The notes beneath the pieces were generated by a model. That model saw only the letters and a program-made list of their open reading frames with translations, did not search any database and was not told where the DNA came from. This document shows positions 11,600 to 23,309 of a stretch of DNA of 64,000 bases, piece by piece. Position 1 is the stretch's first letter. Every line of letters begins with the position of its first letter. The stretch lies in contig NC_090178.1 of assembly GCF_024679245.1 (NCBI RefSeq), positions 14,946,861 to 15,010,860 on the forward strand. The letters run 5' to 3'. Source of the DNA: Pseudorasbora parva. Its lineage: Eukaryota; Chordata; Actinopteri; Cypriniformes; Gobionidae. Made by a program: the position numbers and the translations under genes.

Positions 11600-12451
11600 A
11601 TGGATGCCTCCCTGACGGGCTGGGGGGGCTCGGCCTAGGGCCTGTGGCAAGAGGGCCAGCGTTTATGGCATATAAATTATCTAGAAATGTTGGCCATGTT
11701 TCAGGCTCTGAAACACTTCCTGCCATATATCAGGGGCCGCCATGTGCTAGTTCACACAGACAACACATCGGTGGTCGCCTACATCAACCATCAGGGGGGT
11801 CTGAGGTCTCGTATGCTATACAAACTGGAGCCCCTGGACTCAGTTTCTGAGCGGTTCCTCACCCTCAAAACTATATTTCTTCTGGCTATTTCCTCCTTGA
11901 AGAGAATAGGAGATCTGCAAGCCCTCTCTGTGGCACCCTCGTGCGTGGAACATGCGCCCGGAATGGCTAAGGCCTTCCTTCACCCGAGGCCGGGCTATAT
12001 TCCTAAGGTTCCATCCAATCCTATGAGACCTATTGTGCTCCAGGCCTTTTATCCTCCTCCGTCTGTGACGTCAGACCAGGAAACACTGAATCTGCTTTGC
12101 CCGGTTCGGGCACTTGATACATATGTCCACAGAGCTGCCCTGTGGAGGAAGTCCGAACAAATGTTTGTGTGCTACGGGCCACCCTCGAGGGGGGGTCCGG
12201 TGTCAAAGCAGAGGAGGAGCAAGTGGGTGGTCGAGGCCATCTCACTCGCTTATGTGGCGGCCGGGCAGCCTTCTCCTTTGGCTGTGCGGGCCCACTCTAC
12301 CCGGGGTATGGCGGCCTCTCAGGCTCTCTTGGCAGGGGCCTCCCTGCAAGATTCATGTGATGCGGCAGGGTGGTCTTCGCCTCATACTTTTGTCAGGTTC
12401 TACGAACTAGATATAAATTGTACTCCTGGGGCTCGGGTGCTCGCTCCGTAG
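11600..12451 (+). pseudogene. DIRS RNase H joined to tyrosine recombinase by an internal deletion
   Basis: RNase H begins with TMDASLTGWGG (about 11,600), is cut by a stop and frame change near 11,635, and continues in the 11,687-12,451 frame with MLAMFQALKHFLPY and VHTDNTSVVAYINHQGG. At LYKLEPLDSVSERFLTL (near 11,830-11,860) the text jumps straight into a tyrosine recombinase catalytic domain. Its recognisable residues are KRIGDL (box A Arg, about 11,899), AHSTRG (H-x-x-R, about 12,293), a GW and FYELD (the nucleophilic Tyr, 12,401-12,403). The N-terminal core-binding part of the recombinase is therefore missing. The 254-codon frame is open across the junction and ends at 12,449-12,451. Confidence 0.85.
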
Positions 12452-12501
12452 GCAATTCAACGGGCGGGCACCCGGTCCGTATGGGGACGTGGGCATTCTC
12501 A

Positions 12502-12536
12502 TTCCCAGAGCGGTGATGCACCTCGAGTTCCTTGAA
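12502..12536 (+). repeat. DIRS internal complementary region
   Basis: This stretch (cccagagcggtgatgcacct and cgagttccttgaac) is the reverse complement of the left outer edge at about 9,393-9,429. It also repeats part of the right terminal repeat (cagagcggtgacgcag, 12,665-12,680). An internal copy complementary to the element ends is a hallmark of DIRS elements and is used to complete the circular DNA. Confidence 0.85.
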
Positions 12537-12543
12537 CTCTGTT

Positions 12544-12681
12544 GTGTGTCTGCCGGCAGGCTTTATAGTTTCCGGGTCGATGATGTCACCCGCCTATGAC
12601 GTTCCGTCTCTCCATTGGACCTATTACATAAGTGCTTCACAACGCAATCACGCAGAGGCGTTCCCAGAGCGGTGACGCAGC
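12544..12681 (-). repeat. DIRS right inverted terminal repeat
   Basis: Inverse of 9,408-9,545, with landmarks gtgtgtctgccggcagg, gatgatgtcacccgcc and cgcagaggcgttcccagagc. The outer edge continues ctgggaactaaggttacaga to about 12,720 and does not match the left flank. Confidence 0.93.
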
Positions 12682-12720
12682 GTCTCGTTCCTATTCTGGG
12701 AACTAAGGTTACAGACGTAA

Positions 12721-13205
<485 letters not shown>

Positions 13206-13209
13206 ATAC

Positions 13210-13612
13210 ATTAGCTGTGTCCCAAATCACGTACTTGTGCACTATAACGTTTTTAAGTAATAACAGTGTAAGTAGTGTGTTCACACTGAAAATTCCCAAA
13301 AGAAAAAGTGCATTTAAAATACCCGGATGATGCACTAAATTAACGGAAAAAAACGTGCTGTGAAATGTTGGACATTTCATGCACTCATCTGTCACAGCTG
13401 TAATGACGTAGTGGATGGGGAGGTACTAGATTCTGATGTTTAATGACTAAATAACCATGTAAAATTCATACACTACACCGTTGAGTACATAGTGCATAAG
13501 TACATAGTGTATAGTGCATCATTTGGGAATTTCGGACATACTACTCTTTTCGGTGTACTCTTTTTTGCATACTAATATAGTAGAGAAGTATTCGATTTCG
13601 GATGCAGCAAGT
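13210..13612. mobile_element. non-autonomous DNA transposon with imperfect terminal inverted repeats
   Basis: The left end reads tagctgtgtcccaaatcacg. The right end, read in reverse, is tgctgcatccgaaatcgaat. The interior holds repeated tacttagtac/tacatagtgcat-like text. It resembles the element nested in the Tc1 copy at 54,452-55,204, whose ends read ctgcgtcccaattcgcatac. No coding capacity. The superfamily cannot be fixed because no clear target duplication is visible. Confidence 0.6.
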
Positions 13613-15649
13613 ACTTTTCTGTCACTGTCAGTTTAATGCTGTCTTCACATGCTATTTGAATTATCGCAAACTAGCTTACTACTTAAAACATCTAACCATC
13701 AAAATTTGAATGCAATGAGCTCGTATTCACGACTTGTAGTAAGGGGAAGTATGACATTTCGGAAAGCACGTGAAGGCAGCATAACTCAAGTATAGACGAC
13801 TTGAATGTAATTTGAAGTATATTCCTGAGAATTACATTTTTAAAAAACACACAGAAAGTACCTCTTTTTTTTGTAAGGGATGAAAGGATTCCAGTTTTGG
13901 GATTAACTATTTTGAGAAAAGGGAAGACAAATAACTTAAATGTTGTAGGCTACTAGCCTTCGCAGTGGCAGATGTAGCCTATTCTTTTGAACGAATACAC
14001 TTCAGTGAGCCTCTTTCTTGACTGTAATAGTTTCCAATTTGGTTTGTGATGATGTGGCCCCCGAGGTGACATCTGTGAGGAGTTCATTAACTTGTAACCC
14101 ACAGCAGATGGGTGTTTATTCACAGTAAGTTTACATATACATTGACCACATGGAGAGTTTATGGACCCCACCCTTACTTCAAATTGTACTGGTTTTAAAG
14201 CATTTTTTTTTTTGTCTCATGCAATCAAGTTTTGTCCAGCTGTCTTTCAACATAATCATAAAACTGTAACAACACACAATATAACAGTAACTGTGGAAAG
14301 ATCCTTCCTAGGCATCACTTTCCCACTGGCACCAGCCATATTTCCCACTCACTTTTAAAATTAAATTTCAATGCAATGAACAAAAAATGCATTTCATTAA
14401 TGATTTATTCGTTTTTATCAAGAAATTGTAATGTGTGTAGGCCTAATGTATGCTTCTTATTATCTTCTGGAAATCATTTTTAGGTCCACAGTCAGGTACA
14501 TTAGGATCTGGACGTCAGCTTTTTGACTCTTCAAACATGATAAATGCAGCCTGTTTGGAAGATCTGGCTTCTTTTTTTCCCCTCAGAGGCAACAGTTATA
14601 CAGCTTGCAGCATCACGGTTAATTGTCCGTGACTCAAATTAAACCGTTTTGGCAGAGCCTACCTGAAGAAAATGTTTATTCATGTTCTTTCTGAGAGCTT
14701 GTTTGAAGTGGTTGCAGTGCCTGTAGCGTTGGACAGAGCGATGCCATTTGCACCTGTCAGAAAGACTTACAGCTGCTTCCAATGATGTCACATTCCAATA
14801 AGGGCCCTATTCTCTGCTGCCAATTGGCCATATCTGTTGGTGTGCTGTGAAATGACAAATGTTACGTAACAGAGCTTTAGGACCTGACGGGAGGTTGGCG
14901 AGGTTCTGAAAGCATACAACGGAACGAAGTGCAACATGAACTGCGTTTTAATAGCACACAATATACACATTATCAATCAGTTGACGATATACTTCAGCTG
15001 CTGCAGGATGTGTGATCAACATAAAGTACAAGATGTTAAACCAGGTTTACACAGTGATTTTCTGAGGAACATTTACCAGCAAATCAGACACAATTGGTTT
15101 CCACTGCTAGAGATATTTTGTATTGTTATAAGTGGTTGAAAGAAAACTTCAGCACTGAGGAGTATCAGGTACAGAGACATAATTTTCACCAAACATAAAA
15201 ATAATAATAATAATAAAAAAATGAATCAATAAATAAATCAATTATATACCATATAAATGTAATAGCTATGTGGAGGCTATGCTTTTTATTTAGCTTTTTT
15301 GTTCTTTTTTAACTGTAGCTGGTATTATAACCCTTTACACATTTAAACGCCGAAGGTGTCAATACTGAAAATACAGTAAGGTTTCTTATATTTATCATCA
15401 ATGTTACCATTATTAGATAAACTCACCGACTATGTACACATGAGTTCGTGGCCATGCTAAGATTCTTACCCACAATATACAGTTAAAGCATAAAGCGGTC
15501 TGGACGTAAACATCTTGTGCTGAGAATAATAATTTCGCAACTATGCATGGTTTGCAACATTGCTATGAAAAACAAAGTACCTATTTGACAAGAAAGGCCA
15601 TACATGATGCACTCTGCCTTGAATTTGAAGGAAGGGGAATGGTGTAGAT
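13613..15649. other. DNA downstream of rspo2, no supported gene
   Basis: Low-complexity T and A runs (13,863-13,872; 14,204-14,213) and AT-rich single-copy text. Short frames on both strands lack domains. The end of the rspo2 3' UTR may reach into this block. Confidence 0.5.
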
Positions 15650-16090
15650 TGTACATAAATACAGATAAGTCTCTCTCTTGTTTTTCAGGGCATCATTATC
15701 AGTCAATCACGTTTGAGTAACCTTTCCGATCTCTTCTGCTCCTTTCGCCACACCGTCCTCGTTCTACTCCTCCAGGTCTCCATGCCCAAGCTTTCTGTGC
15801 TTCCAGCTCAGTCTCTCTCTTCTTTCTCCTCAAATAGGACGAGATGTGAGCTATATGAACAGCTGCTGTAGAGTTCCATGATATCACAGTGGGGTCATGG
15901 GTCGGGGGGACGTGTCACCGGTGAGGGAAGCAGCAGGAGGCACAGAGACACAGTGTGACCACATGAATGTGAATAACCCCGTTTGGATGCGTGCGTGTGT
16001 GTGTGTTTTCATCAGGGTAGGTGTGTGTGGAGCGTGGCTAGCAGCTTTGTGGTCTTTGTTCTATCGTAAAATGTCTTTTTTTTATTATTA
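15650..16090 (-). other. rspo2: probable rspo2 3' UTR (extent uncertain)
   Basis: Sequence directly after the rspo2 stop on the minus strand. It begins TAATAATAATAAAAAAAA, which contains an AATAAA-like signal only a few bases after the stop, and then continues as ordinary non-repetitive DNA. An open frame at 15,699-15,887 (minus) has no recognisable domain and is best read as chance. The true polyadenylation site cannot be set from sequence alone, since TTTATT (AATAAA on minus) also occurs further left. Confidence 0.45.
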
Positions 16091-16212
16091 TTACTGGCTG
16101 GCCCGAACAGAGGCGAGGTGGTCGCTGTGTTGGTTCTGGGCGCGGAAGCGCAGCCTCTGCTTGTTGGATTTCTTCTTCTGTTCTTTGGTCCGGTGGCCCT
16201 TCCCCGAACCCC
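16091..16212 (-). CDS. rspo2: rspo2 last coding exon, basic C-terminal tail and stop
   Basis: This exon supplies the last 39 residues plus the stop codon of R-spondin 2. It encodes a Lys/Arg-rich tail (GKGHRTKEQKKKSNKQRLR) followed by RAQNQHSDHLASVRASQ and TAA. The final segment aligns with the human RSPO2 ending RAQEQHS...LA..RANQ, which separates it from RSPO1, 3 and 4. The acceptor is TTGCTGTAG (16,213-16,215), and the first two bases complete a Gly codon begun by the thrombospondin exon, so the frame is maintained. The tail is a basic, probably disordered segment thought to aid heparan sulfate binding. The TAA at 16,091-16,093 is followed by three more in-frame TAA triplets and an A run. 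The exon lies 28,706 bp downstream of the previous coding exon. Confidence 0.9.
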
Positions 16213-16738
16213 CTACAGCAAAGCGAGGAAAGAGAAAAACGCATTAATTCTAGATTCAATTTGATTGGAAACAAAAAAAAAAGTAAAACTTTTTCTGATT
16301 TGTGATCAGGGGTGTAGCAACCGTTATGACGTCACACCCATTTTTTTTAGGCTATTTGAGTAATAATCAAGAAAAAATAGCTTTTCCGGTTGCATAAAAC
16401 AATACATTTAGGACCAAGCAGAAGCTTTACCTGCAACATAAGTTGATTAATATTCATGTTTAAAAAGCCAGGCTAATCAAATCCCCGCCGTCAGAGTCAT
16501 TAGGCAGGAAGCCATCTGGTTGTGTGAATCATTTGAACTAAATTACACTGAAACTAAAAACAATATGTACATTACCATTCAAAAGTTTGGAGTCAGCAAT
16601 ACTTTTTTTTAATATTTTTGAAAGAAGTCCCAAGAATGCTTTTATTTGATCAAAAATACAGTAACATTGTGAAATATTTAGTGCTGTCAAATCGATTAAT
16701 GGCGATTAATTGCATCAAAATTAAAAGTTTGTGTTAAC

Positions 16739-17200
<462 letters not shown>

Positions 17201-17368
17201 AGCTAAGTATTAATTTAAAAAATCTTAATGACCCACAACCTTTTGATCGGTAGTGTCCCAAAAAAATATGATGTAAATATATCTGAGAGGTCACGTTAAC
17301 CAAAAATGTTCCGTCACTGATAGAATTTTTGTAGCAGTGACGGGAAATCTGAAAGTCGTTACACTAAA

Positions 17369-17925
17369 GCCCCTTTCACACTGCGATTCCGGCAAATACA
17401 CGGATAATGCGACCCGGCATTTGTTCCTGGGCCGGTAGATTTGGTCCATTCTCACTGCCAGCGAAATACCGTAATATGTGCGCTTTCACACACAACCCGT
17501 AACGGTCCTGGCACGTGACATCCAGATGTGACGTATAATGGCGAGCGATCTCAGCTTCAGCGCGGATAGTAAGGAGCTCCGTGGTCTCGACTTGTGTCCA
17601 GTTTGCGCACATTTCTGCTTGTTTAATTTTAGTTTCTTTTGTATACGAACACTCTCTGCGTTTAAAACACCGACGACTCTTCTGGCACTGCAGGGTTGTA
17701 TTATTGAAAAAACAAGCTCTAGGAGTCGCACGATAACTACGTACACGTTGCGGCATTAGTTTTGGCTTTTGTTCACAAAGCGCTCGTCCCGGGTCGAATC
17801 CCGCAATGTTACTAGGTCCCCGACCCGGGTTCAATTCGGTAATCAATTCCGGGACGTGGTTGCTTTCACACAGAAGGCGACCCGGCATTGTTCCGGGAAT
17901 ATTGCGGGTCCGACGTGCAGTGTGA
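17369..17925. mobile_element. non-autonomous transposon with short terminal inverted repeats
   Basis: The left end gcccctttcacactgcgatt and the right end gtgcagtgtgacttgg share an inverted TCACACTGC core. The interior is CpG-containing (cgacccggcat, gggtcgaatcccgcaatg, cgacccgggttcaattcgg) with internal repeats of a cgacccgg motif. The 17,376-17,888 minus frame is only a translation of this repeat. Confidence 0.55.
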
Positions 17926-20900
17926 CTTGGTGACTATCAAGTTAATATCATCAAATGTCTTTTGTTCTTCGGTTGAAACACTCCGGTCGAGCGATTACAT
18001 AAGAGACATGATACCGTTTTCAGTAAGTTCTGCATAGTTCAACACATTTTCTGATGTTCATTCATGTTTATTTCAATTCTGTAATGTAGTAAAGAGGAAG
18101 GGTTGATCGTGTTCACTCGCGCTCAGCTTTGCTTGAACTGATGCGCTACCTCTCGTGCAACACTAAAGAGCGACAAACGATATTCATTTCGTTTGAATTT
18201 TGATTCAAATGGACAGAATTTGAAAGCTGGGACTTTGTTTCATATCCAAAATAACCAAGCACATAGATTATTGCAATTTATTGGACAAACAATCATGATG
18301 AAGCCTGAAAAGTGACCCGTGTGTGTTCAAATTTCTCTTCATAAATAAATAAATGCATTTATTATTATTATTATTATTATTAAAGCTCACAATGAAAGCA
18401 AGTACAAGAATCGTTTAACTCACTCAAAGCATGTTTTAAGATTTTTTTCCCCTCTTTTTTACCATTTTGTGCAGTGACAGTTAAAGGGTTAAAGTACCAC
18501 GCAAGACCTTTAGTTGCCCCAGTGAATGATATTTTTAATGATTTAAAGACAGAGCAGAACCCCAAACCAAATGAACCTTTCTTCACCCCTTCTCCCCTCC
18601 TCACACTCCAGTGGAGCAAAGTGCATAACACTCGTTCACTTTTCAGCCAGGCTTCTCAGACCAGAATTAATGCAAGCCAGGTGTTGCAGGCAAAGCATTG
18701 TGGGAAAGACTGTGTGGCATATCGCACACAAAGAAGGGTGGCTTGCTAAATCCAACAGTGGCAAATAAGATAACGAGCTGCGTATGATTGAGTGTGTGAA
18801 CGTTCGAAGGAGAAAGTGTGACTGAGAGGCACAGAAAATTTGTCAGCAGGGGAAAAACGAGTCAGACTTGGATGCCGGGTGGTATCTGGATGCCGATCTG
18901 GCACACATTCTCCGCTAGCTGTGCTACGGTTCACATACAGGCTGCAGAAAAGAATCTTTCTATAGCCGTATTTCAAGGCCTGGTTCACGGTTTTATTATT
19001 GCACTTGTTCAGGCCATTTAGCACCACAAAATGAGGCAAGACTGCATAATGTGTGGTGACTTTATCTCAAGTGGGCCTCTCTCTCAAACGCAGTCCCAAC
19101 TCTTGGCTCGCTCGCAGCTGCCCGATTGCCATTCCCAACCTCACGATGCGAATTCTCAGAAAATGATTTTCTTAAGTGGAAACAACCCTGAGAAAATGCT
19201 CTTTTGGTGGCACGAGAAAAAAAAAATCTTAATCGTCCACTGGCAATTTCCTGCAATTAATACAATCGTTCTATTTTGGGATGTATTTCTTGCGGTTGTG
19301 CAATTTGGCACAATGCAAAAATGTTGTCTTTACACGGCGGCTCGTTATGCCTTCAGAAACGCCTCGAAAAGCCCTCGGGGTACGATTTCACTGAACCGAA
19401 TCTCCATGCGCCTCACATAAAAACTACAGCAACAGCTAAACCGTTGAACCTCTTCGATAAATGTCGCTTCCAATTGCTCCAAGTGAGCTAGAATGGATTT
19501 ACTCAGGCACAATTTGCAAGTCCGTAATGACCACAGGCAATATCATTTCGTTTTCAATTTTAAGAGGCCATTTTGATTTTAAAAAAAAAGAAAAAAAAGT
19601 ACGCTTTATAAACATAGTATACTCTGCAATGATCCAATTGGGGGTGCAGTTTGATGGCAGTAAAGAGTAGAGGTCCACATTAAAAAGTCCTATGTTGCAG
19701 GCCAGAGCACATGTTCTTTCCTCACCAACCATTAGAACAATATCCTGTCTCATTAAGTTCTGTTTATAGTAGTGGAGAGCAGTGTGATTAACTAGAAGAG
19801 AACTAAACCTCAGGCTGATCAAATCATTTCAAAGACATCAGTCAAAAGGACAGGTTCTTCCAAAGGACTACTGTAGTAAATATTTGTCAAAGGCATTGCA
19901 AGTAACCAGATCCCAGCTAACAGGGATTGTTCTCGGCGCTTTGGCTGAGGTTGGGGCAAGGTTCTCTCAAAGGTACAAACAAGCATTCTTCCAGTAACAT
20001 TACAAACTTTCTTTAATAATGTTCTTAAAACGTTAGCACACCATCATTATTTATACATCTTGGACAAATTTACCATGGTCAACGGTAAACCAGTTTTCCT
20101 TTTTTGATCGGTTCCACCTTCAATATATTTTTATTTTTTATAATAACACTGCTAATTTGACTGTTGAACCTGAAATGCCTGATTTAATTTCATAAATCTG
20201 TCTCAAGAAATGTAGATCATGTAGAAGTTCCAACAAATAACATTCAATTATTTCAATTACATCCATTGGATGCGCAAATCATCATTGATTTGTGAATTTT
20301 GAAAAAAAAAAATGCTGTTGGATAGTTCATAATATTTCATAACTGACAGCTAGAGGGCAACCAAAACTAACTGAAAGCCTTGTGTCTGTGCAGGTCAAAA
20401 CAATGCCTGACATGGAAAATCATATCAAGATGTCTGCAGCTATTTAATGTGCCTCAACCTGAATTGAACGATTGTTTGAATTAGGACTGTGTTCGCAGTT
20501 TTCATCTAATATTTACAATTAATTGCCAAGTCCAATTAGCAAGGTTCACAGAGTGAGGTCAAGACAACACTGCCTTTTGCTACAACCCCGCAGTTTGAAT
20601 TACCGCGGAGAGACGCGAGGGGAAAAACTGATGTGTTTTTAGCATTTCTGATTGGGAAGGCTGAAAGCAAACATATGCCAGAATGGTTTTTTATCTATAA
20701 ACACTGGTTCAGTTTGCCTTCTTTTTCAGTGGAATTAAAAAAAGAAATCTTTCCGACGCTGATTACTTTCCTTTTGTAGATAAAACAAGCATCTGCCAAA
20801 AGACACTCAGTTTTACATGACTTTTAGCATCAAACAAATAAACAAGTTAGTGCTAATCAGAAACAGTGTACTTGTGTGTGCTCTAATGTTCCCATATCTG

Positions 20901-21298
20901 CACGGAAAATTGATTACCACTCCATGGCAACAATAGAGAGAGTTTTCCCCTGAGTGTATGAGTGTCAAGAAAAGAGAGCAAAGTAAAGAGAACACAGGTG
21001 TAAGTTGAAACACATTCTGTACTGTACGTCCGCGTGATTTCCTCATAAATTTCTTTCTTCTCATGGTTTCTGCCACACGCATGGATATGATCTGCTGAAA
21101 CACCTGGCAACGGGAAACGGTAGGCCGCTGGGTGGAAGTTCCACTCCAACCACAAATTCCTTCAGCGCATTATTTGACATATTATTCTCTCCTTTCCATC
21201 CGCTACCTAGCTCTGACTGCATGCATTTATTTTCTTTAATTTCATTAAAGTAACACGTATCATATAAATGTTAATTTTTTAAGCTTGTAACGGTATTA

Positions 21299-22080
21299 TC
21301 AAGAGGAAAAATCTTGCCCCATACGCAACAAACTGCAATGCACTGTGTATTCTGACACTTTTCTATCAGGTTTAACTTCTTGAGCAATTTGAGCTACAGT
21401 AGCTTGTCTGTTTGTTCGGACCACACGGGCCAGCCTTCGCTCCCCACGTGCATCAATGAGCCTTGGCCACCCATGACCCTGTCGCCGGTTCACCACTGTT
21501 CCTTCCTTGGACAGCTTTTCATAGACACTGACCACTGCAGACGGGGAACACCCCACAAGAGCTACAGTTTTGGAGATGCTCTGACCCAGTCGTCTCTAGC
21601 CATCACAATATGGCCCTTGTCACACTCACTCAAATTCTTACACTTCCATTTGATCTGCTTTTAACACATCAAATTTGAGGACAAAATATCCACTTGTTGC
21701 CTAATATATCCCTCCCACTAACAGGTGCCGTGATGAAGAGATAATCAGAGTTATTCACTTCACCTCTCATAACAACCCGATCACATGTAAATGCGTATAA
21801 ATAGTACGAGTGTGCAATGTCGTGGAATGTATACGCCAAAACTCATTTTGGCGTGCATATGATACGTTGTTTTTCGTGTGTATATGATACGCACTTTATG
21901 GCGTATATATGACACGCTCTTGGGTAGGTTTAGGGTAGTGGGGTGGGGGGTTCGTATGTATAATATGCCATAAAGTGCATATCATATGCACGCGAGAAAA
22001 CGCGGGGCATAAACACATTCCACAACATTGCACACTCGTACTATTTACGCATTTTAAGCCTGATCTGTGAATAAGCTGGC
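21299..22080 (-). pseudogene. Tc1-like element, copy A, interrupted by a palindromic insertion
   Basis: The minus strand encodes part of a Tc1/mariner transposase N-terminal helix-turn-helix region: CSPSAVVSVYEKLSKEGTVV, then [20 protein letters not shown] and the second helix-turn-helix TNRQATVAQIAQEV. The catalytic DDE half is absent. The element end (21,690-21,772: cctaatatatccctcccact, gataatcagagttattcact) is split from its terminal bases (ttaagcctgatctgtgaata, 22,054-22,073) by a palindromic insertion at about 21,773-22,051. Copy B at 54.0-55.3 kb has this site intact. Confidence 0.85.
21773..22051. mobile_element. palindromic (fold-back) element inserted in Tc1 copy A
   Basis: The arms are inverted copies: left aaatgcgtataaatagtacg, agtgtgcaatgtcgtggaat; right attccacaacattgcacact, cgtactatttacgcatttt. 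The centre holds gggtaggtttagggtagtgg and ggtggggggttcgtatg. A second, longer copy is at 26,497-26,833. It has no coding capacity. Confidence 0.85.
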
Positions 22081-22427
22081 AGTATGGAATTTACATTTTT
22101 TTTAATGATTTTGAAATCCAGCATATAGCATTAGTTCTGGCATGTTAGTCAAGCTCGCATCAGCTGACTGTCAGATGATCACGTCTACCTATCTACCTAT
22201 AGGAATACAATGCCTATCACAGCATATAAGTTCCTTCAGTATTATCAGCAGCTATTGTGTTTCTCCGGAGCTTATTACCCTCCTCCATCCCCAGCTCCTC
22301 CACTCATCAGTCAGGATTTGGCATTCTGATTCCCCCTGAATCAGACTACATTCCCGAATTAGGTTATACATTTTATTATTGGCATTAATGCTATCTGCAA
22401 TACATTGTTGCTTCTGTTCTGTTTACC

Positions 22428-22464
<37 letters not shown>

Positions 22465-22931
22465 ATCGCTGCTCTCCCTGCTCTTATCATTTCTATTATG
22501 CTGATTTAGTGCTTAATTACATTATTATTGGTGCTCAGTTATTAATAATGTTTATTATAATTATTATTATAAACTTATAAATATTTTAAATTATTATAAG
22601 TAACTTTATACCAAATGCAAAAAAATTAATACATACATATTATAAATAAATATGATTATATTTAAATATTTAAATTGAATGTATATAAAATATTTTTGTG
22701 CTAAATGCATATAAATAAATATTACCTAATGATTATCTGTATTAGTACGAATGCATATCAATGTTTAAAGGAAGTGTATGTAAGATTGTGGCCAAAACTG
22801 GTACTGCAACCATTTATCCCCCTCCCCCCGGATGCCGAATCACTACTGACTTTGTGATTGGTAGATAGGTGGAGGGTGGAGCTTCAGGCCAAAACATCAA
22901 CATCAGCTAAGGGCTGCAGCAACAACTTTTA
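22081..22931. other. rspo2 intron, no gene; contains a 32-bp G run
   Basis: AT-rich DNA with a homopolymer G run at 22,432-22,463 and a stretch of TTA/ATA-rich text at 22,510-22,760. A short repeat-like text (gtgtatgtaagattgtggcc, about 22,773) precedes the TTAA-flanked element. Confidence 0.7.
22432..22463. repeat. G32 homopolymer
   Basis: An uninterrupted run of 32 G on the plus strand. Confidence 0.95.
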
Positions 22932-22932
22932 A

Positions 22933-23309
22933 AGCTACACTGTGTAACTTTTTTAGTTTATTCTTAGCTAAAAACACTTAGTTCTTTCAAAAATATATGT
23001 GCTCATTAATGTATATTTACTTCTTTCAAGTAATAAAGTATTCTCGTAAGTTTATAATACAGGTGAGGGGTTTGAAAGTCTTGAAAGTACATTAGCCAAA
23101 GAGGGACATACCCATAAATTCGAGCTTCGCCTTTCGCGTTGGCACCGTCTTGAATGTGAAGAGGGGAATTGCTATGTTAATCTTGGACTAAACCGGCCAC
23201 CGTAGGAGTTAAAACGAAATCAGAATTGAGAGGAACAGAAACTATTATTCACTGGATGGTCATTTACATTTTCACCGCTAGATGGGGGAAATTATCACAC
23301 AGTGTAGCT
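22933..23309. mobile_element. TTAA-flanked miniature transposon (piggyBac-like)
   Basis: The ends are agctacactgtgtaac and, inverted, agctacactgtgtgat. Each is flanked by TTAA (22,929-22,932 and 23,310-23,313). TTAA target duplication is the signature of the piggyBac superfamily. It is 377 bp with no frame, so non-autonomous. The alternative is a Tc1-type element with TA duplication inside the same TTAA. Confidence 0.7.

Larger units (their letters stand above)
9391..12720 (+). mobile_element. DIRS-type tyrosine-recombinase retrotransposon, decayed and internally deleted
   Basis: The plus strand reads, in order: a left inverted terminal repeat, a Gag-like frame, reverse transcriptase, RNase H, tyrosine recombinase, an internal complementary region and a right inverted terminal repeat. 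DIRS elements integrate through a tyrosine recombinase as circular intermediates and so lack an integrase and target duplications. At about 3.3 kb the element is short for the group, and several frames are broken. A large part between RNase H and recombinase is missing, which would be where the methyltransferase-like domain lies in fuller members. It sits downstream of rspo2 on the opposite strand. The outer limits beyond the matching repeats are approximate. Confidence 0.9.

Noticed and set aside
17376..17888. 170-codon minus-strand frame
   Set aside because: Falls wholly within a repeat with terminal inverted repeats; no domain.
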